A stretch of DNA of 64,000 nucleotides from Ostrinia nubilalis (taxonomy: Eukaryota > Arthropoda > Insecta > Lepidoptera > Crambidae). Location of the stretch: positions 5,952,001-6,016,000 of the forward strand of contig NC_087096.1 in the NCBI RefSeq assembly GCF_963855985.1, written 5' to 3'. Under the pieces are notes generated by a model, which was not told the origin of the DNA, made no database searches, and saw nothing but the letters and a program-made list of their open reading frames with translations. Shown here in pieces: positions 1 through 10,710 of this stretch. The translations under genes were made by a program, and so were the position numbers. Within the stretch, counting starts at the first letter, position 1, and each line of letters opens with the position of its first letter.

Positions 1-190
1 TTAGACCGAAGGTAAACTGCCAGAGAATGTCTTAATGGCATTAATTTACCCTTATGTACCAAAAAAAATGGCATTAAAGTTTATATCAATAATTTAGACG
101 TCAGTTAAAACGTCAAGTGGACTGCTACAATGCTACGAAATTCGTAGCCATTTCGTAGCAATCACGCGTTGAAGCTGTAAGTAGCTGCTT

Positions 191-550
191 AGGGGTCATC
201 CATAAAGTACGTCACACGTAAAGAGGGGGGGAGGGGGTTGACAAAGTGTGACATAGTGTGACAAGGGGTGGGAGGGGTCCTAAGTTTCGTGACATCACAT
301 TTCAATTGTTTCAAATATTTGATATAATGTTGATTTCATAAAAAAAAGTACTTAAGTAATTTAAATGGAATTAAAAGTAATTTCGGAACTGCTGTTAATT
401 TAATAATTTTTCGATGTGAAATTGCAAAACATGTGACGTCACACTAGGGAGGGGGGGGGGGGGTCTCAGAAATGTGACCACCTGTGACAAGGACGGAGGG
501 GGGGTCAAAAAATCATGAAATTCGTGTGACGTACTTTATGGATGGCCCCT
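191..550. mobile_element. MITE with 28-bp terminal inverted repeats
   Basis: The ends are AGGGGTCATCCATAAAGTAC (191) and its inverse (ending 550). The 28-bp repeats differ at one base. The inside is G-run rich (GTGTGAC motifs repeated in both arms) and has no ORF. A non-autonomous DNA transposon. Confidence 0.8.
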
Positions 551-1581
551 TATTTATGAGACACAGTTACGGCAAAAGCTAGTAAATAATTTTAAGCACT
601 TTTTACTTATCGACCGACACAGCTCTGCTCTGACCTCTGACTATGCCTCTGAGCACCGTTGACATTGGTAAACACGTAGACTAATATAAATTTTACGCTG
701 TATGCCTGCATCGTTTCATAAATGCAAGGTAGGTTTAATTTTATATTCTTACAGCAATTTGTTACATTTGTAACAACTTGTTACATTTGTAATATTTGTT
801 ACATTTGTAATATTTATTAAACACCCAATTCAGATTTAATGAAGGCTACTGACAACGCCATTTTTGTGGCGGAGTTTTGGGCCGACGCTGTGTAGGTTTG
901 TTGTCGACACGACAAGAAGAAAGTATTTTGCATTAGTAAAATTAATATTAATAACTATTGTATGATTACCACTATACCCGGCTAAAGTATGAAAGTTGCA
1001 TTATTTATCGGAATGCCTGTCGAACCCAACTTAATTTGTCAATGCTATGAAGATTTGATTAGTTCAGTCGTCGGCCGGACCGCTCGGAAGTACCAACTGT
1101 AATTTAGACGTCAATTAAGGCGATTAGAGTCCTCAATCCGCGTCAAATGGTCATTTTGTAAAGCCTACTCCTCTTTTACTGCTGGACAGAAATAGTTGAA
1201 AAAAATATATGTTATACAACAGTTCAAGGACTACATTTGTGACGTTTGAATTTTTGCTACGTCTCTTTGTTTTGGATTAAAAAAATAAATACGGGACATC
1301 GATTTTTTACTTAAATTCCCTACTCCTCCGAAACGGCTATGTTAATTTAAAAGATTTTTGCACGAATAGATTAGGAATTCTTTAATCTTTAAATGACACG
1401 TTGCGTTTTTCAATCGAACATTACTTTAATTCATAAATTTTACTTTTGATAAATTCCGAACGTTTTGCTGTTGAGGGGGCCTTCGCGGGGTGCGGGCGGC
1501 AGTCGGCCGCTGGCCTTCAGACGGGGAGGTTGTGTCACTCGCTGCAAACTGACATTAGCGATCAAAATGAATTTTTTCTTT
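551..1581. other. No gene seen; contains a short tandem repeat
   Basis: AT-rich DNA. Only a three-copy GTTACATTTGTAA tandem (757-815) stands out, plus two copies of AATTTAGACGTCA (one here near 1101, one near 95). Confidence 0.5.
757..815. repeat. Three-copy 18/19-bp tandem repeat
   Basis: The core GTTACATTTGTAA starts at 761, 780 and 798; it is itself nearly palindromic. Confidence 0.8.
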
Positions 1582-1710
1582 GACTGAGTTGCACCACCTG
1601 ACGTGACCTAACTTTGACCGTAGCTTTGGCGATAACCGGTGTTTTTTTGTATGGAGTTTGACAGATTTTTGACTTTTGTCAAATTTAAAATAAGATGGTG
1701 CAACCTAGTC
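1582..1710. mobile_element. Short MITE, GTTGCACCA family, copy 1
   Basis: Imperfect inverted ends, GACTGAGTTGCACCA and its inverse; the same ends recur at 13859-13931. No coding capacity. Confidence 0.7.
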
Positions 1711-2604
1711 TTTGTTTGACAATAGTTTTTATGTCAGAGTTGTTCATAGAGCACATTCAGTCAGACGATACGATTGAATTAAGGCATGCTCGGACGCTAT
1801 TATCTACCTAAATAGAATCTATTAGTGTAAAAAAATCGACTCCAAAAAAAACGGCACTAGATAAGTAAAAGTTGAAAATATTTTCCGTTATTTATTTACT
1901 AGGCCTTTGCAATCAGTATCCAAATTAGGAGCGAGTCAGAATCAGTAACTTAATCGATTTACGTGAAGAAAACAATATCATTTTCATACTTAGGCTCGTT
2001 GCAAATGGGCCATTTAGAATTAGATTTTCAATAATGTTTCTTCGCGAAAATATCACAGTTAAAAAAAAATAAGATAAAGTGGTATTGATAAATTGTTCTA
2101 TAGAGCTTATTAAGAAATGTGGGTACTGATTACAAATGCCCGTATATCATGATTGATATTTTCGGAGTCGGTGACAGCCTACCTTTTGGTGATTCGTTTT
2201 GGAGTTGGTTTTAATTTTTGGTGAAAATTAATTTATTTCATGCCTTTAGTAGACTATAGGTACTTAATAGACCTTGTTATTGCCACTGAAGGTGCATAGG
2301 TACACAGTACATTGATACCATATTTTTCATGTTAAGTGCAAATAAACTTCCCTAAATTACCTAACCATGAAACGTACCTATAGGCTATAATAATTAAAAA
2401 GTTTCGTCGATAAAAACTGAAATCCTCTTATAAGATGATGAATTTTGGGAGCATGTCATGAAACTAAAATTATTAGCATACAAAAACTTGTTTTAAAAAA
2501 AAAGGTTTTTTCTTTTAATTTTTTTTTTATTTATAATGCGGAATTTGCTGCGGTGTAGTAGCAAAGATTTTTTCGTTATGTAGCTCGTAATAATTTCGAA
2601 GAAT
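1711..2604. other. No gene seen
   Basis: AT-rich, with frequent stops in all frames and no clear repeat structure. Confidence 0.5.
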
Positions 2605-3676
2605 AGGGATGTTTCCTGGGTAAAGCAAGAGTTTGAATTAGTCCGACGGTCAACTTACCAAAAAAATACTTTAAATGTATTTTTCACTTTTTTAAACTTA
2701 TGAAAATTTAAAGAGATAAAGCGCGCCAAAGTTCAGAAGAGGTCCATGACGTTAAGGCGTGCTTAAAATTGTTGCGATTTGTGACGTCACGCGGAATTTC
2801 ATCGCATCATAACTTCGTAATTACTTGTTTGTTGACAAATAAAAATATCCAGTGTCCAATATTTTTTGATAGTGTAATTGACGGACAAAGTGTTTCTTTA
2901 AGAAACTAGCCTATTCCTACGGCCACATTCCAGCTCCATCATCAGACCCTGTTTGCCTTTGAGAATTGAAGTAGGTAGGTAGATACTCGTTATTTTTAAA
3001 GTAGCTTACTTACATAATATTACTTACTTATATTTATATAAATAAATAAATACAAATCAAACAAGCCTAAACTCGATGGAATCGTTTAATCCCGGTGTTG
3101 CTATGGGGCCACTGGCATTCCAGCTCTATCATCAGATCGACTCCATGTCATCACAATATTGCATTGTCATCCGAATTACATGTATATCCAAAATTTTAAC
3201 TCAATCAGTTGTTGAAGGATTTCTAATAAAAAGACGAGATTAAACACATTTTCAGTTCATTCTTCATAAGTGACACAAAGGGAATGACAATAGACAAAGG
3301 AAGAAACATTTGCTTTTTTAAACCATAGACAATACTACTATGTGTTCCAATACCTACAGTAGGCTAGTTTCCTAAAAAAATGTATTTAGTCCGTCATGTT
3401 TAATATCAAAAAATATTGGACACATAATATTTTTATTTGTCAATCTAACAAATAATTACATAGTTATGGTGCGTTGAAGTTCCGCACGACGTCACAACGT
3501 GCGGCACTTTTATGCACGCATTGACGTCACGGGCCTCTTCTTATGAACTTTGGCGCGCTTTATCTCTTTAAATTTTCATTAGTTTGTAAAAGTGAAAAAT
3601 ACGTGTAGAGTATTTCTTGATAAGTTAACTGACGGACTAATTAAAACTCTTGCTTTTTGACCCAGGAAACATCCCT
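2605..3676. mobile_element. Foldback transposon with about 310-bp inverted arms
   Basis: The arms 2605-2911 and 3362-3676 are inverted, diverged copies (ends AGGGATGTTTCCTGGGT and inverse). The 450-bp centre carries a direct repeat, CATTCCAGCTC, at 2926 and 3116. No transposase is recognisable. Confidence 0.8.
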
Positions 3677-4693
3677 GTTGTCGTCAGGAAGTTGGTCTAA
3701 CAAATTCAGCTTGCAAGATTCCACCCGAAGTTAAATGACACCGACATCAAGGTTCATCAATTCAAGTTTAAAATAATATAGGCAGTAATGTCATGAAAAA
3801 AGAGCTTCTATTCTGTATCTACCTATGCCCGTGTAATTTTGATCGGTGTCAAATCGGAGTTTTCGTGCGGGGTGCGCGGGTGTTTCGCGCGGCGTGAAGG
3901 TCAAACGCCCAAGGTCATTGAGGACTCTAATCGCCTTAAGTTCGCTACCGTCGGAAGTAAGGTATATAAATGTTGCTTCATCGTCTTTTGTTTGTTCCGA
4001 AGAAAACGTCGTGATATTTTTTTCTTTTAATAGTGGAAACGTTTTAGTTATTACTTTTTGTAACGGCAAGGTGCTTTTCAACATTTAATTCATTAATGAT
4101 TTGGCTTTAATTTTTTCGTTCTATTCATATTTTTTATGAACAAACGAAAGTTTAAAATTCTATAAATGATCTGGTCGCGTTTATTCACGGTTTATTCACT
4201 AATACCAACTCCCAAAACGTTCAAATATTACGATTAATAGCTGTACCTAACTAACAGCACAAAATAAGTAATAGCTAACAGTTAGCAACTTAACATTTTC
4301 GTATATCCTTGTTGCATGTCACACACGGTCAATAAAAGAGGTCTAGGCAGGCAAACGTTGGACGTTTCATAACTGCTGCATTTTGGAATGAAAAACAACA
4401 ACTACATAGTTTGTAGCTTCGTCGCTACATAGCTATCTACTCGTAGCTTGTAGTAATGTTTGACCTACTTATGAGGCTTGATCAACATTTCAAGATGTTT
4501 TTTCAGAGCTATTAATATAGGTCACTGGTAAAATTGACCTTTTCCCATCTTCTTTCATTCCTAGTATTCCAAATAAGCGACTTTTATAATATTTTACATT
4601 CTTACACAGTACTTGCACACCCATCGACTTTCGATAATGATGACTTATACGAATAGAATAGAATAGAATAGGTTTATTGATATACGAGTATGA
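3677..4693. other. No gene seen; small GC-rich patch near 3860-3960
   Basis: Short overlapping ORFs on both strands around 3791-4088 look like chance, with no recognisable domain. A 21-bp string here (3917-3939) is the inverse of 1119-1139. A GAATA pentamer repeat lies near 4653-4672. Confidence 0.45.
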
Positions 4694-4695
4694 TA

Positions 4696-5634
4696 CAGGG
4701 TGGCCCAGAAGAAAGTTCACTTTTGAAAATTCAAGGAAACGAAAACTGTACGTTTTTATAGAACTTTAACTATTGCAATTCAAAGGAAATTTAATGCAAT
4801 TTATTTTTAAATTTACCTTTATTAAATTACATCGCCCAGGAGATTTCCTTGGCGCTTACAACATTCGATCAACATACATCAAAATCTTGAAATGCGTTCG
4901 TTAGAATTACCTCGAAACCTATTTTCAATTTTTTGCCGAATGTTCAGCTTTAGTTGCTGCATGGTTGTTGGATTATAAAAGTATACTCTATTCTTAATGT
5001 AACACCACAAAAAGAATTTTCTGGAGTGAGATCAGGGCTTCCTGGTGGCCAGGAGATGTCACCCCTGTCTGAAAAAATTTTTTTGTGGGAACATGTCTCT
5101 TACCATCTAAATGCTCTCATTTGAAGTGTGACACGTAGCCCCATCTTGATGAAACCAAGTGCTCCGGTCATAGCCTTGCGAATTTTGCAGAATTGATATC
5201 AAAAAGCTTTTCAGCCTACCAGTATAGCGCTCTCAAAAATTAATCATCCTTTCAATGCAACAAACCAATTAAGCAGGGGTGAAATCTCACTGCCTCTAAG
5301 AAGCGCTAATCTCATTCCAGCAGACTTCTCTTTGTGGAGTTACCTTATGAGCAGAGCTTTACTCTCATAATCCAAAAACTCTGCAGCATTCATTCATCCT
5401 GAATCCATTTCGAGGTAACTCTAACGAAAGTTTTCCAAAATTTTTATGTAGGTATGTTGACCGAATGTTGTAAACGTCAAGGGAATCACATGTACGATAA
5501 AATTTATAAAAGAAAGTAAATTTAAAAAAATTGCACAAAATTTCCTTTATATTGCAATAGTTAAAGTTCTACAAAAATTTACAGTTTTCGTTTCCTTGAA
5601 TTTTCAAAAGTGAATTTTCTTCTGGGCCAACCTG
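4696..5634 (-). mobile_element. Decayed Tc1/mariner-superfamily transposon
   Basis: TA target duplication (4694-4695, 5635-5636) and inverted ends of about 107 bp, starting CAGGGTGGCCCAGAAGAAA. The minus strand between them holds broken transposase remnants: GDISWPPGSPDLTP, then after a frameshift FFLWCYIKNRVY, then TTMQQLKLNIRQKIENRF. These match the last third of a DDE transposase common in insects, in which 'SPDLTP.DFFLWG' carries the catalytic Asp. The frame is broken by stops and shifts, so it is inactive. Confidence 0.78.
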
Positions 5635-6057
5635 TACATTAGCTAAGAAAGTAATGAAGGTCTTATTTCAACCAGTACTAGAATCTGCAGTTAGTTTTTA
5701 CTCTTAAAACTATCCAACAGTTCCAATTAACTACTAAAATGTAAAAGTGAAAATCCTTGTAAAACTCCACCATTCCCTTACCTAATTTAGAGGTCGACTG
5801 TGCAAATTACCTCTTGCCCCTATATTCAAAGGGGTGGTCAAAAAGTCTACGATAATAGATTACCTCTGTAAGTGAATGAAATCGCCTGTCCGCTTTATTG
5901 AAATACCTACTCGATTTCACACTACTTAAGTATTCTATTGCATGATCATATAGATTTTTTAGGTATTAAACTTGGGTAGATACCGTTTTCGGAAATATAC
6001 AAAAGCTTAAACATATGTTTTAATCAGACATTGCAACATGGCATGAAACATGTGACG

Positions 6058-6600
6058 TACGATACCAAGTTGCTGCACTTAAAAATAAATTTTCGTAACA
6101 ACATCCAGCCAAAGACAACATTACAACATCTAGTCAGCTCATCCAATTGGCTTTCAAACGTCACCTTAACTCCGAGTTACATCTATGTATAACTCCTGCG
6201 TATGACGAGTGCGGGCGACATAAGGCATTACTTTCTATGTTACTGCACATAAAAATAAATTCGCGTAGTACAACGTCCAACCAAAGATAACATTATTATC
6301 AAGTCAGCTCACCCAATTGGCTTTAAAGCTCTGAGTTACATCTCTGAATCATCATAATCATCATCATTATTTCAGCCATAGGACGTCCACTACTAAACAT
6401 ATGCCATTTCCATATCACCCGGTTGGTAGCGGCCTGCATCCAGCGCCTTCCTTTATGAGGTCGTCGTCCCACGCTGCGTTTTCTGATACCTGGAATCCAC
6501 TCCAGAACTTTCCTGCCCCATCGGCCATCTCTCAGTAACTCCTGCGTATGACGAGTGGGCGACATAACGCGTTACTTTATAGGTTTTAATTTGGGCGTTT
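6058..6600. repeat. Imperfect tandem duplication of about 175 bp, second copy interrupted by a LINE end
   Basis: Both units carry CTGCAC(T/A)(T/A)AAAAATAAATT, CAGCTCA(T/C)CCAATTGGCTTT and AACTCCTGCGTATGACGAGT in the same order. Unit 1 covers about 6067-6240, unit 2 about 6239-6600. A retroposon insertion splits unit 2. Confidence 0.7.
6346..6525 (-). mobile_element. RTE-like LINE 3' end with 7-bp target duplication
   Basis: On the minus strand it encodes the C-terminus of an RTE-type reverse transcriptase: KVLEWIPGIRKRSVGR, then RRWMQAATNRVIWKW, and ends in a GAT/ATC-rich tail. It is flanked by CATCTCT on both sides (6339-6345, 6526-6532). 5'-truncated and non-functional. Confidence 0.8.
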
Positions 6601-9112
6601 TATGTCGCGATAACATCTGCGGCATAATGGCGCCGCCAGCCGCTGGTTTACGGCGCTCTTTATGGCCAGTGCGTCGCTCGTTACCGGAACTATGTTGATT
6701 TTTTAAAAATGTATTTCGGATTTTATTATTATGAAAATAAGAATTCATTTCGGTTGTTATTTAGTTATATGCTAATGGGCGTAATGGACCGTATCTTATG
6801 TGAAAAAAAGTCAACACAGTACACGTTTCACTTGGATTTGGATTAAGTAAGAAGTGTGATACGTCTACGTTGACACTAAACGAATTATACATAGGTACCA
6901 TAGAACTCAATTGAAAACTTTACAATATTTATTATAAATATTAATAAAACGGAGAAGTGATTACAAAACCACGTATCCTGCATTATTCAGACAAAGTTAT
7001 AAATTGTAGTTTACATATCGCAACCTGACCTAATTTAAAAGTTTGCAAACCAAAACAACTAGCTTTAGTTTAGGCGGGTAGACGTGGAATATTTCATCAA
7101 AATGCAAACCACCCGCGCCGCGCGCGTGCTACAGAAAGAAGAGTTAACTGGACTCGATAATTTGATCTACATAACTGGAACTGACTACATTCGCTATGAC
7201 GGGTTAATTCATCTGAGAAATGCAGTAGTAAGTAGTTGGAATTTTTGCATTCCTAGTGCTCAACACAGCAATCTGGCACGCTGTTAATGTTTGTGTTATT
7301 CATAACCCTGTGGTCTTAGTGATAAGACAATTTATCTCAGACTTAGAAGGCCCGGTTTCGATTCCTACTCATAGTGCGGGCAAAATGTTGTGCTTGTTTT
7401 AGCTGATTTTAGGATTTCTTCTAAGTCTAACTTTATAGCTACCACCATCTTATCTAAATATGTTACCTACTATCAATCTATTTATCCAAGATGTTTGAGA
7501 TTTATTAAAATTACCGTTTTAGGTATGTCATATTCTTTTTCAACACTATTTATTGGAAGAACTCAAGCCATTTGTTCTGAAAACGATACTGATTGTATTG
7601 ATGACTCTGCAATTAATATCGGTCTCCAATTAGCGGCTAGCGGGAAATGTCCACTGCCGATAGCTATTCAGTCACAAATAACATGGCGGCGCCGATTGAG
7701 CTCTATCTTGTTCCTCAAAATACATTCTACTATTAAATTAATAGGGATTTTCTATGTTAATAAAATATCGTTTGACCAATAATCATAGTAAAATTGGAAA
7801 GCCGTGTACACATTGACCATTTGAGGAAATTATTGAGGAAAGTCGTACAGACAATTTTCTTTTAACAACAACTTTCAATTAATTGTATAATTTGATTTTT
7901 ATCACAGTTTTATACACTGCTGATTTACTATTTTTTAAAGCGAATTGATAGATAATGTATAAATTAACTACTTACATAAAAAATTTAAAATAATTTTGGA
8001 TATTCGTAATGATAAAGGAAACTTAAATGATTTATTTCTGCCAGTTGACTTTTGCACCATGAGAAAAATATTTTGCGGCTGGCTGAATGTGACTACTAGA
8101 CTTTTTGTACCAGCAAAAGTTATACACAAGCTGAGAAATCGCCGGAAAAAAATCGCTAGTAGGTATGAAAAAGCTCTAAAAGCACAGTTAATAAAAATGT
8201 CTAACGTAGAGTCGCATCTCAGTGAAAACTACATTTTTCATATTATTTTAAAAAATCTAAAAGCATACAGATAAAATTCGTGATTCGTAAATTATTTATG
8301 ACGATTTTTTCATAAATAATTCATGTATTGTGTCGTCAAAGATGAAAATCGGATAAAGGTCAAAGAGAAGTGGCCGTTGGGCGGCAGATAACTCGATCTG
8401 CATAACTGGCGCGCGCTAACCTAATTTCCCCTGACGGGTTAACACGACTGAAAAATACTTGTTTGTTGTTTTTTCGCACCAATTAATCCGAAAGCTGGGC
8501 CTTTCGACGCAAATATTATAACAAAACAAGTGTTAAGCAAATAAACATTTTTGTTTGCGATTGGGACGAGTATTAACTGTTGCTTTTCCGGGTTTGTATT
8601 TTAAATAATCTTTGAAATGTTCAACGTTATTTCTTTGTTTTCTTTTGATTGGCCTCCCGTTGTACGTTTGTTTATACTTACATTTGTAAATATTGTCAAT
8701 AGCGCTCAACGGTAATTAAAAAGTACACAGTGGGGCGTTCAAGCAGTCTAATACAGGAATAAGTAGGATGGATCTTGTATTAGTCCGTCAATATTCGTCG
8801 AGAAAATACAGTATTGTACAGAATAGAGTAATAAAAGTAAAATCCGATAGTATCCATTGAAATGATCGCGCTGAAAGTGGGACTCTACTCTTCAGAGCGA
8901 TTTCCATTTTATCGTCTCTCTGTCTCCCTCAGCAATAAAATGAGCGAAAGAGACGTATAGAGCTGAAATAGTCGACTGGAGTATTTGGGTTCACGTTCAA
9001 ATCCGCATTATCCAAATAAGCGGTTTATAGCGAGCTGCTAATTTCACAGAGTGCACGCGCTCGAATCTTTTCCCCGAAATGTGGGATTTAACCAGAAGTA
9101 TCGGGTTGTTTA
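6533..9112. other. No confirmed gene; possible regulatory islands
   Basis: GC-richer islands at 6590-6700 (with several TTTATGGC-type sites) and 8340-8510 stand out from AT-rich surroundings. Plus-strand ORFs at 7084-7287, 7390-7782 and 7996-8274 show no recognisable domain and use AT-biased codons; I do not call them genes. A tRNA-like SINE fragment lies at 7309-7366. Confidence 0.4.
7309..7366 (+). mobile_element. tRNA-like SINE head fragment
   Basis: TGGTCTTAGTG (7311-7321, A-box-like) and GGTTTCGATTCC (7354-7365, B-box-like) at tRNA spacing. No clover-leaf was verified. Confidence 0.5.
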
Positions 9113-9114
9113 TA

Positions 9115-10708
9115 CAGGGTGTTTCTTGTAAGGTGTCAAGCCGAAGGCAGGTGATAGGTGAGGGCTAGACCTATCGATTTCACCCCCATGTATGTTCTAC
9201 GATTTTTTGTAGTTTAGAAGTTATCGTTAATTTTGTGATTTTTTCAAATTTTATGACCAAGTAGGCTTTCAATTTTTTTATCTTTTTTTTGGGTTGACTT
9301 TTCTCAGATTTCTTTTTTTTGACAGATTCCCTATTAATTGCAAATGTTTGAAAAAAATAATCACCTTCCTATCCTTGATGCAAGATACAAAATTTTTGCT
9401 AGAAACATAAAAAATATGCTTTTAGCAGAACATTCTAAAATTTTCAACTTAAAAGTTTGAAAAAAAAAAGAACTTCCATAGGTCCAAAATAATTTTAAAA
9501 ACTGCGCAGTTTTCTGAACTTTCATAATAACACAAAAAAACATGTACTTAATAGGCCATTTTTTTCTGTAATCGCTCTACTAAAGTGGTAAGTCGGAAAT
9601 TCCGTTACATGGTTTTGTTTTTCTTAGGACTAACTGATGTTTGCAATCCCTAAGTTTACGTTATGTAGAACACATTTAGAGACAATAACTGAACAGAACA
9701 TTTTTTTATCCACAACGAGGAAGCTCTTGCCCTTCATCTGACCTGATGGAAACTGATGGATGATAGCGAGCTTCACCCGGAATCTTAAGCCACAGAGGAA
9801 TTGGCTGTCCTAAATAGGTGGCCTTACCACTAGACCACAGTGGTGATTGTTACTTTACGATTAAATTTGATATACCTACCTATTAAAGTGTGAGAGAAAG
9901 GGAAAGAGTTTGTGTGTGTGTGTGTGTGTGTTGTCCGCCGTTGACCTGAATGCACATTCGACAACGACGCAAAAAAATTCTTCGTAAATTTACAAAAGCT
10001 TCTTCTTGCATTCTAATGTGGTTTTGTGCTTCAGTCAGCTTTGTCCGCAGTTCATCAATATTTTCATATTCCCTGTTGTATACCAAATGAAGGGCAAGAG
10101 CTTCCTCGTTTTGGATAAAAAAATGTTCTTTTCAGTTATTGTCTCTAAATGTGTTCTACATAACGTAAACTTAGGGATTGCAAACATCAGTTAGTCCTAA
10201 GAAAAACAAAACCATGTAACGGAATCTCCGACTTACCACTTTAGTGGAGCGATTACAGAAAATAATGGCCTATTAAGTACATGTTTTTTTGTGTTATTAT
10301 GAAAGTTCAGAAAACTGCGCAGTTTTTAAAATTATTTTGGACCTATGGAAGTTCTTTTTTTTTCAAACTTTTAAGTTGAAAATTTTAGAATGTTCTGCTA
10401 AAAGCATATTTTTTATGTTTCTAGCAAAAATTATGTATCTTGCATCAAAGATGAGAAGGTGATTATTTTTTTCAAACATCTGCAATTACTAGGGAATCTG
10501 TCAAAAAAAAGAAATCTGAGAAAAGTCAACCCAAAAAAAAGAAAAAAAAATTTAAAGCCTACTTGGTCATAAAATTTGAAAAAATCACAAAATTAACGAT
10601 AACTTCTAAACTACGAAAAATCGTAGAACATACATGGGGGTGAAATCGATAGGTCTAGCCCTCACCTATCACCTGCCTTCGGCTTGACACCTTACAAGAA
10701 ACACCCTG
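9115..10708. mobile_element. Large foldback DNA transposon with about 620-bp arms
   Basis: TA duplication at both ends (9113-9114, 10709-10710). The arms 9115-9736 and 10087-10708 are near-perfect inverse copies beginning CAGGGTGTTTCTTGTAAGG. The 350-bp centre holds a TG microsatellite (about 9911-9931) and a tRNA A-box-like stretch on the minus strand (9822-9839). The ORFs within it mirror each other and code for nothing recognisable. Confidence 0.88.
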
Positions 10709-10710
10709 TA

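Noticed and set aside
7084..8274. Three plus-strand ORFs as possible small genes
   Set aside because: No domain, AT-driven codon use, no splice or promoter context, and the first overlaps a repeated non-coding string.
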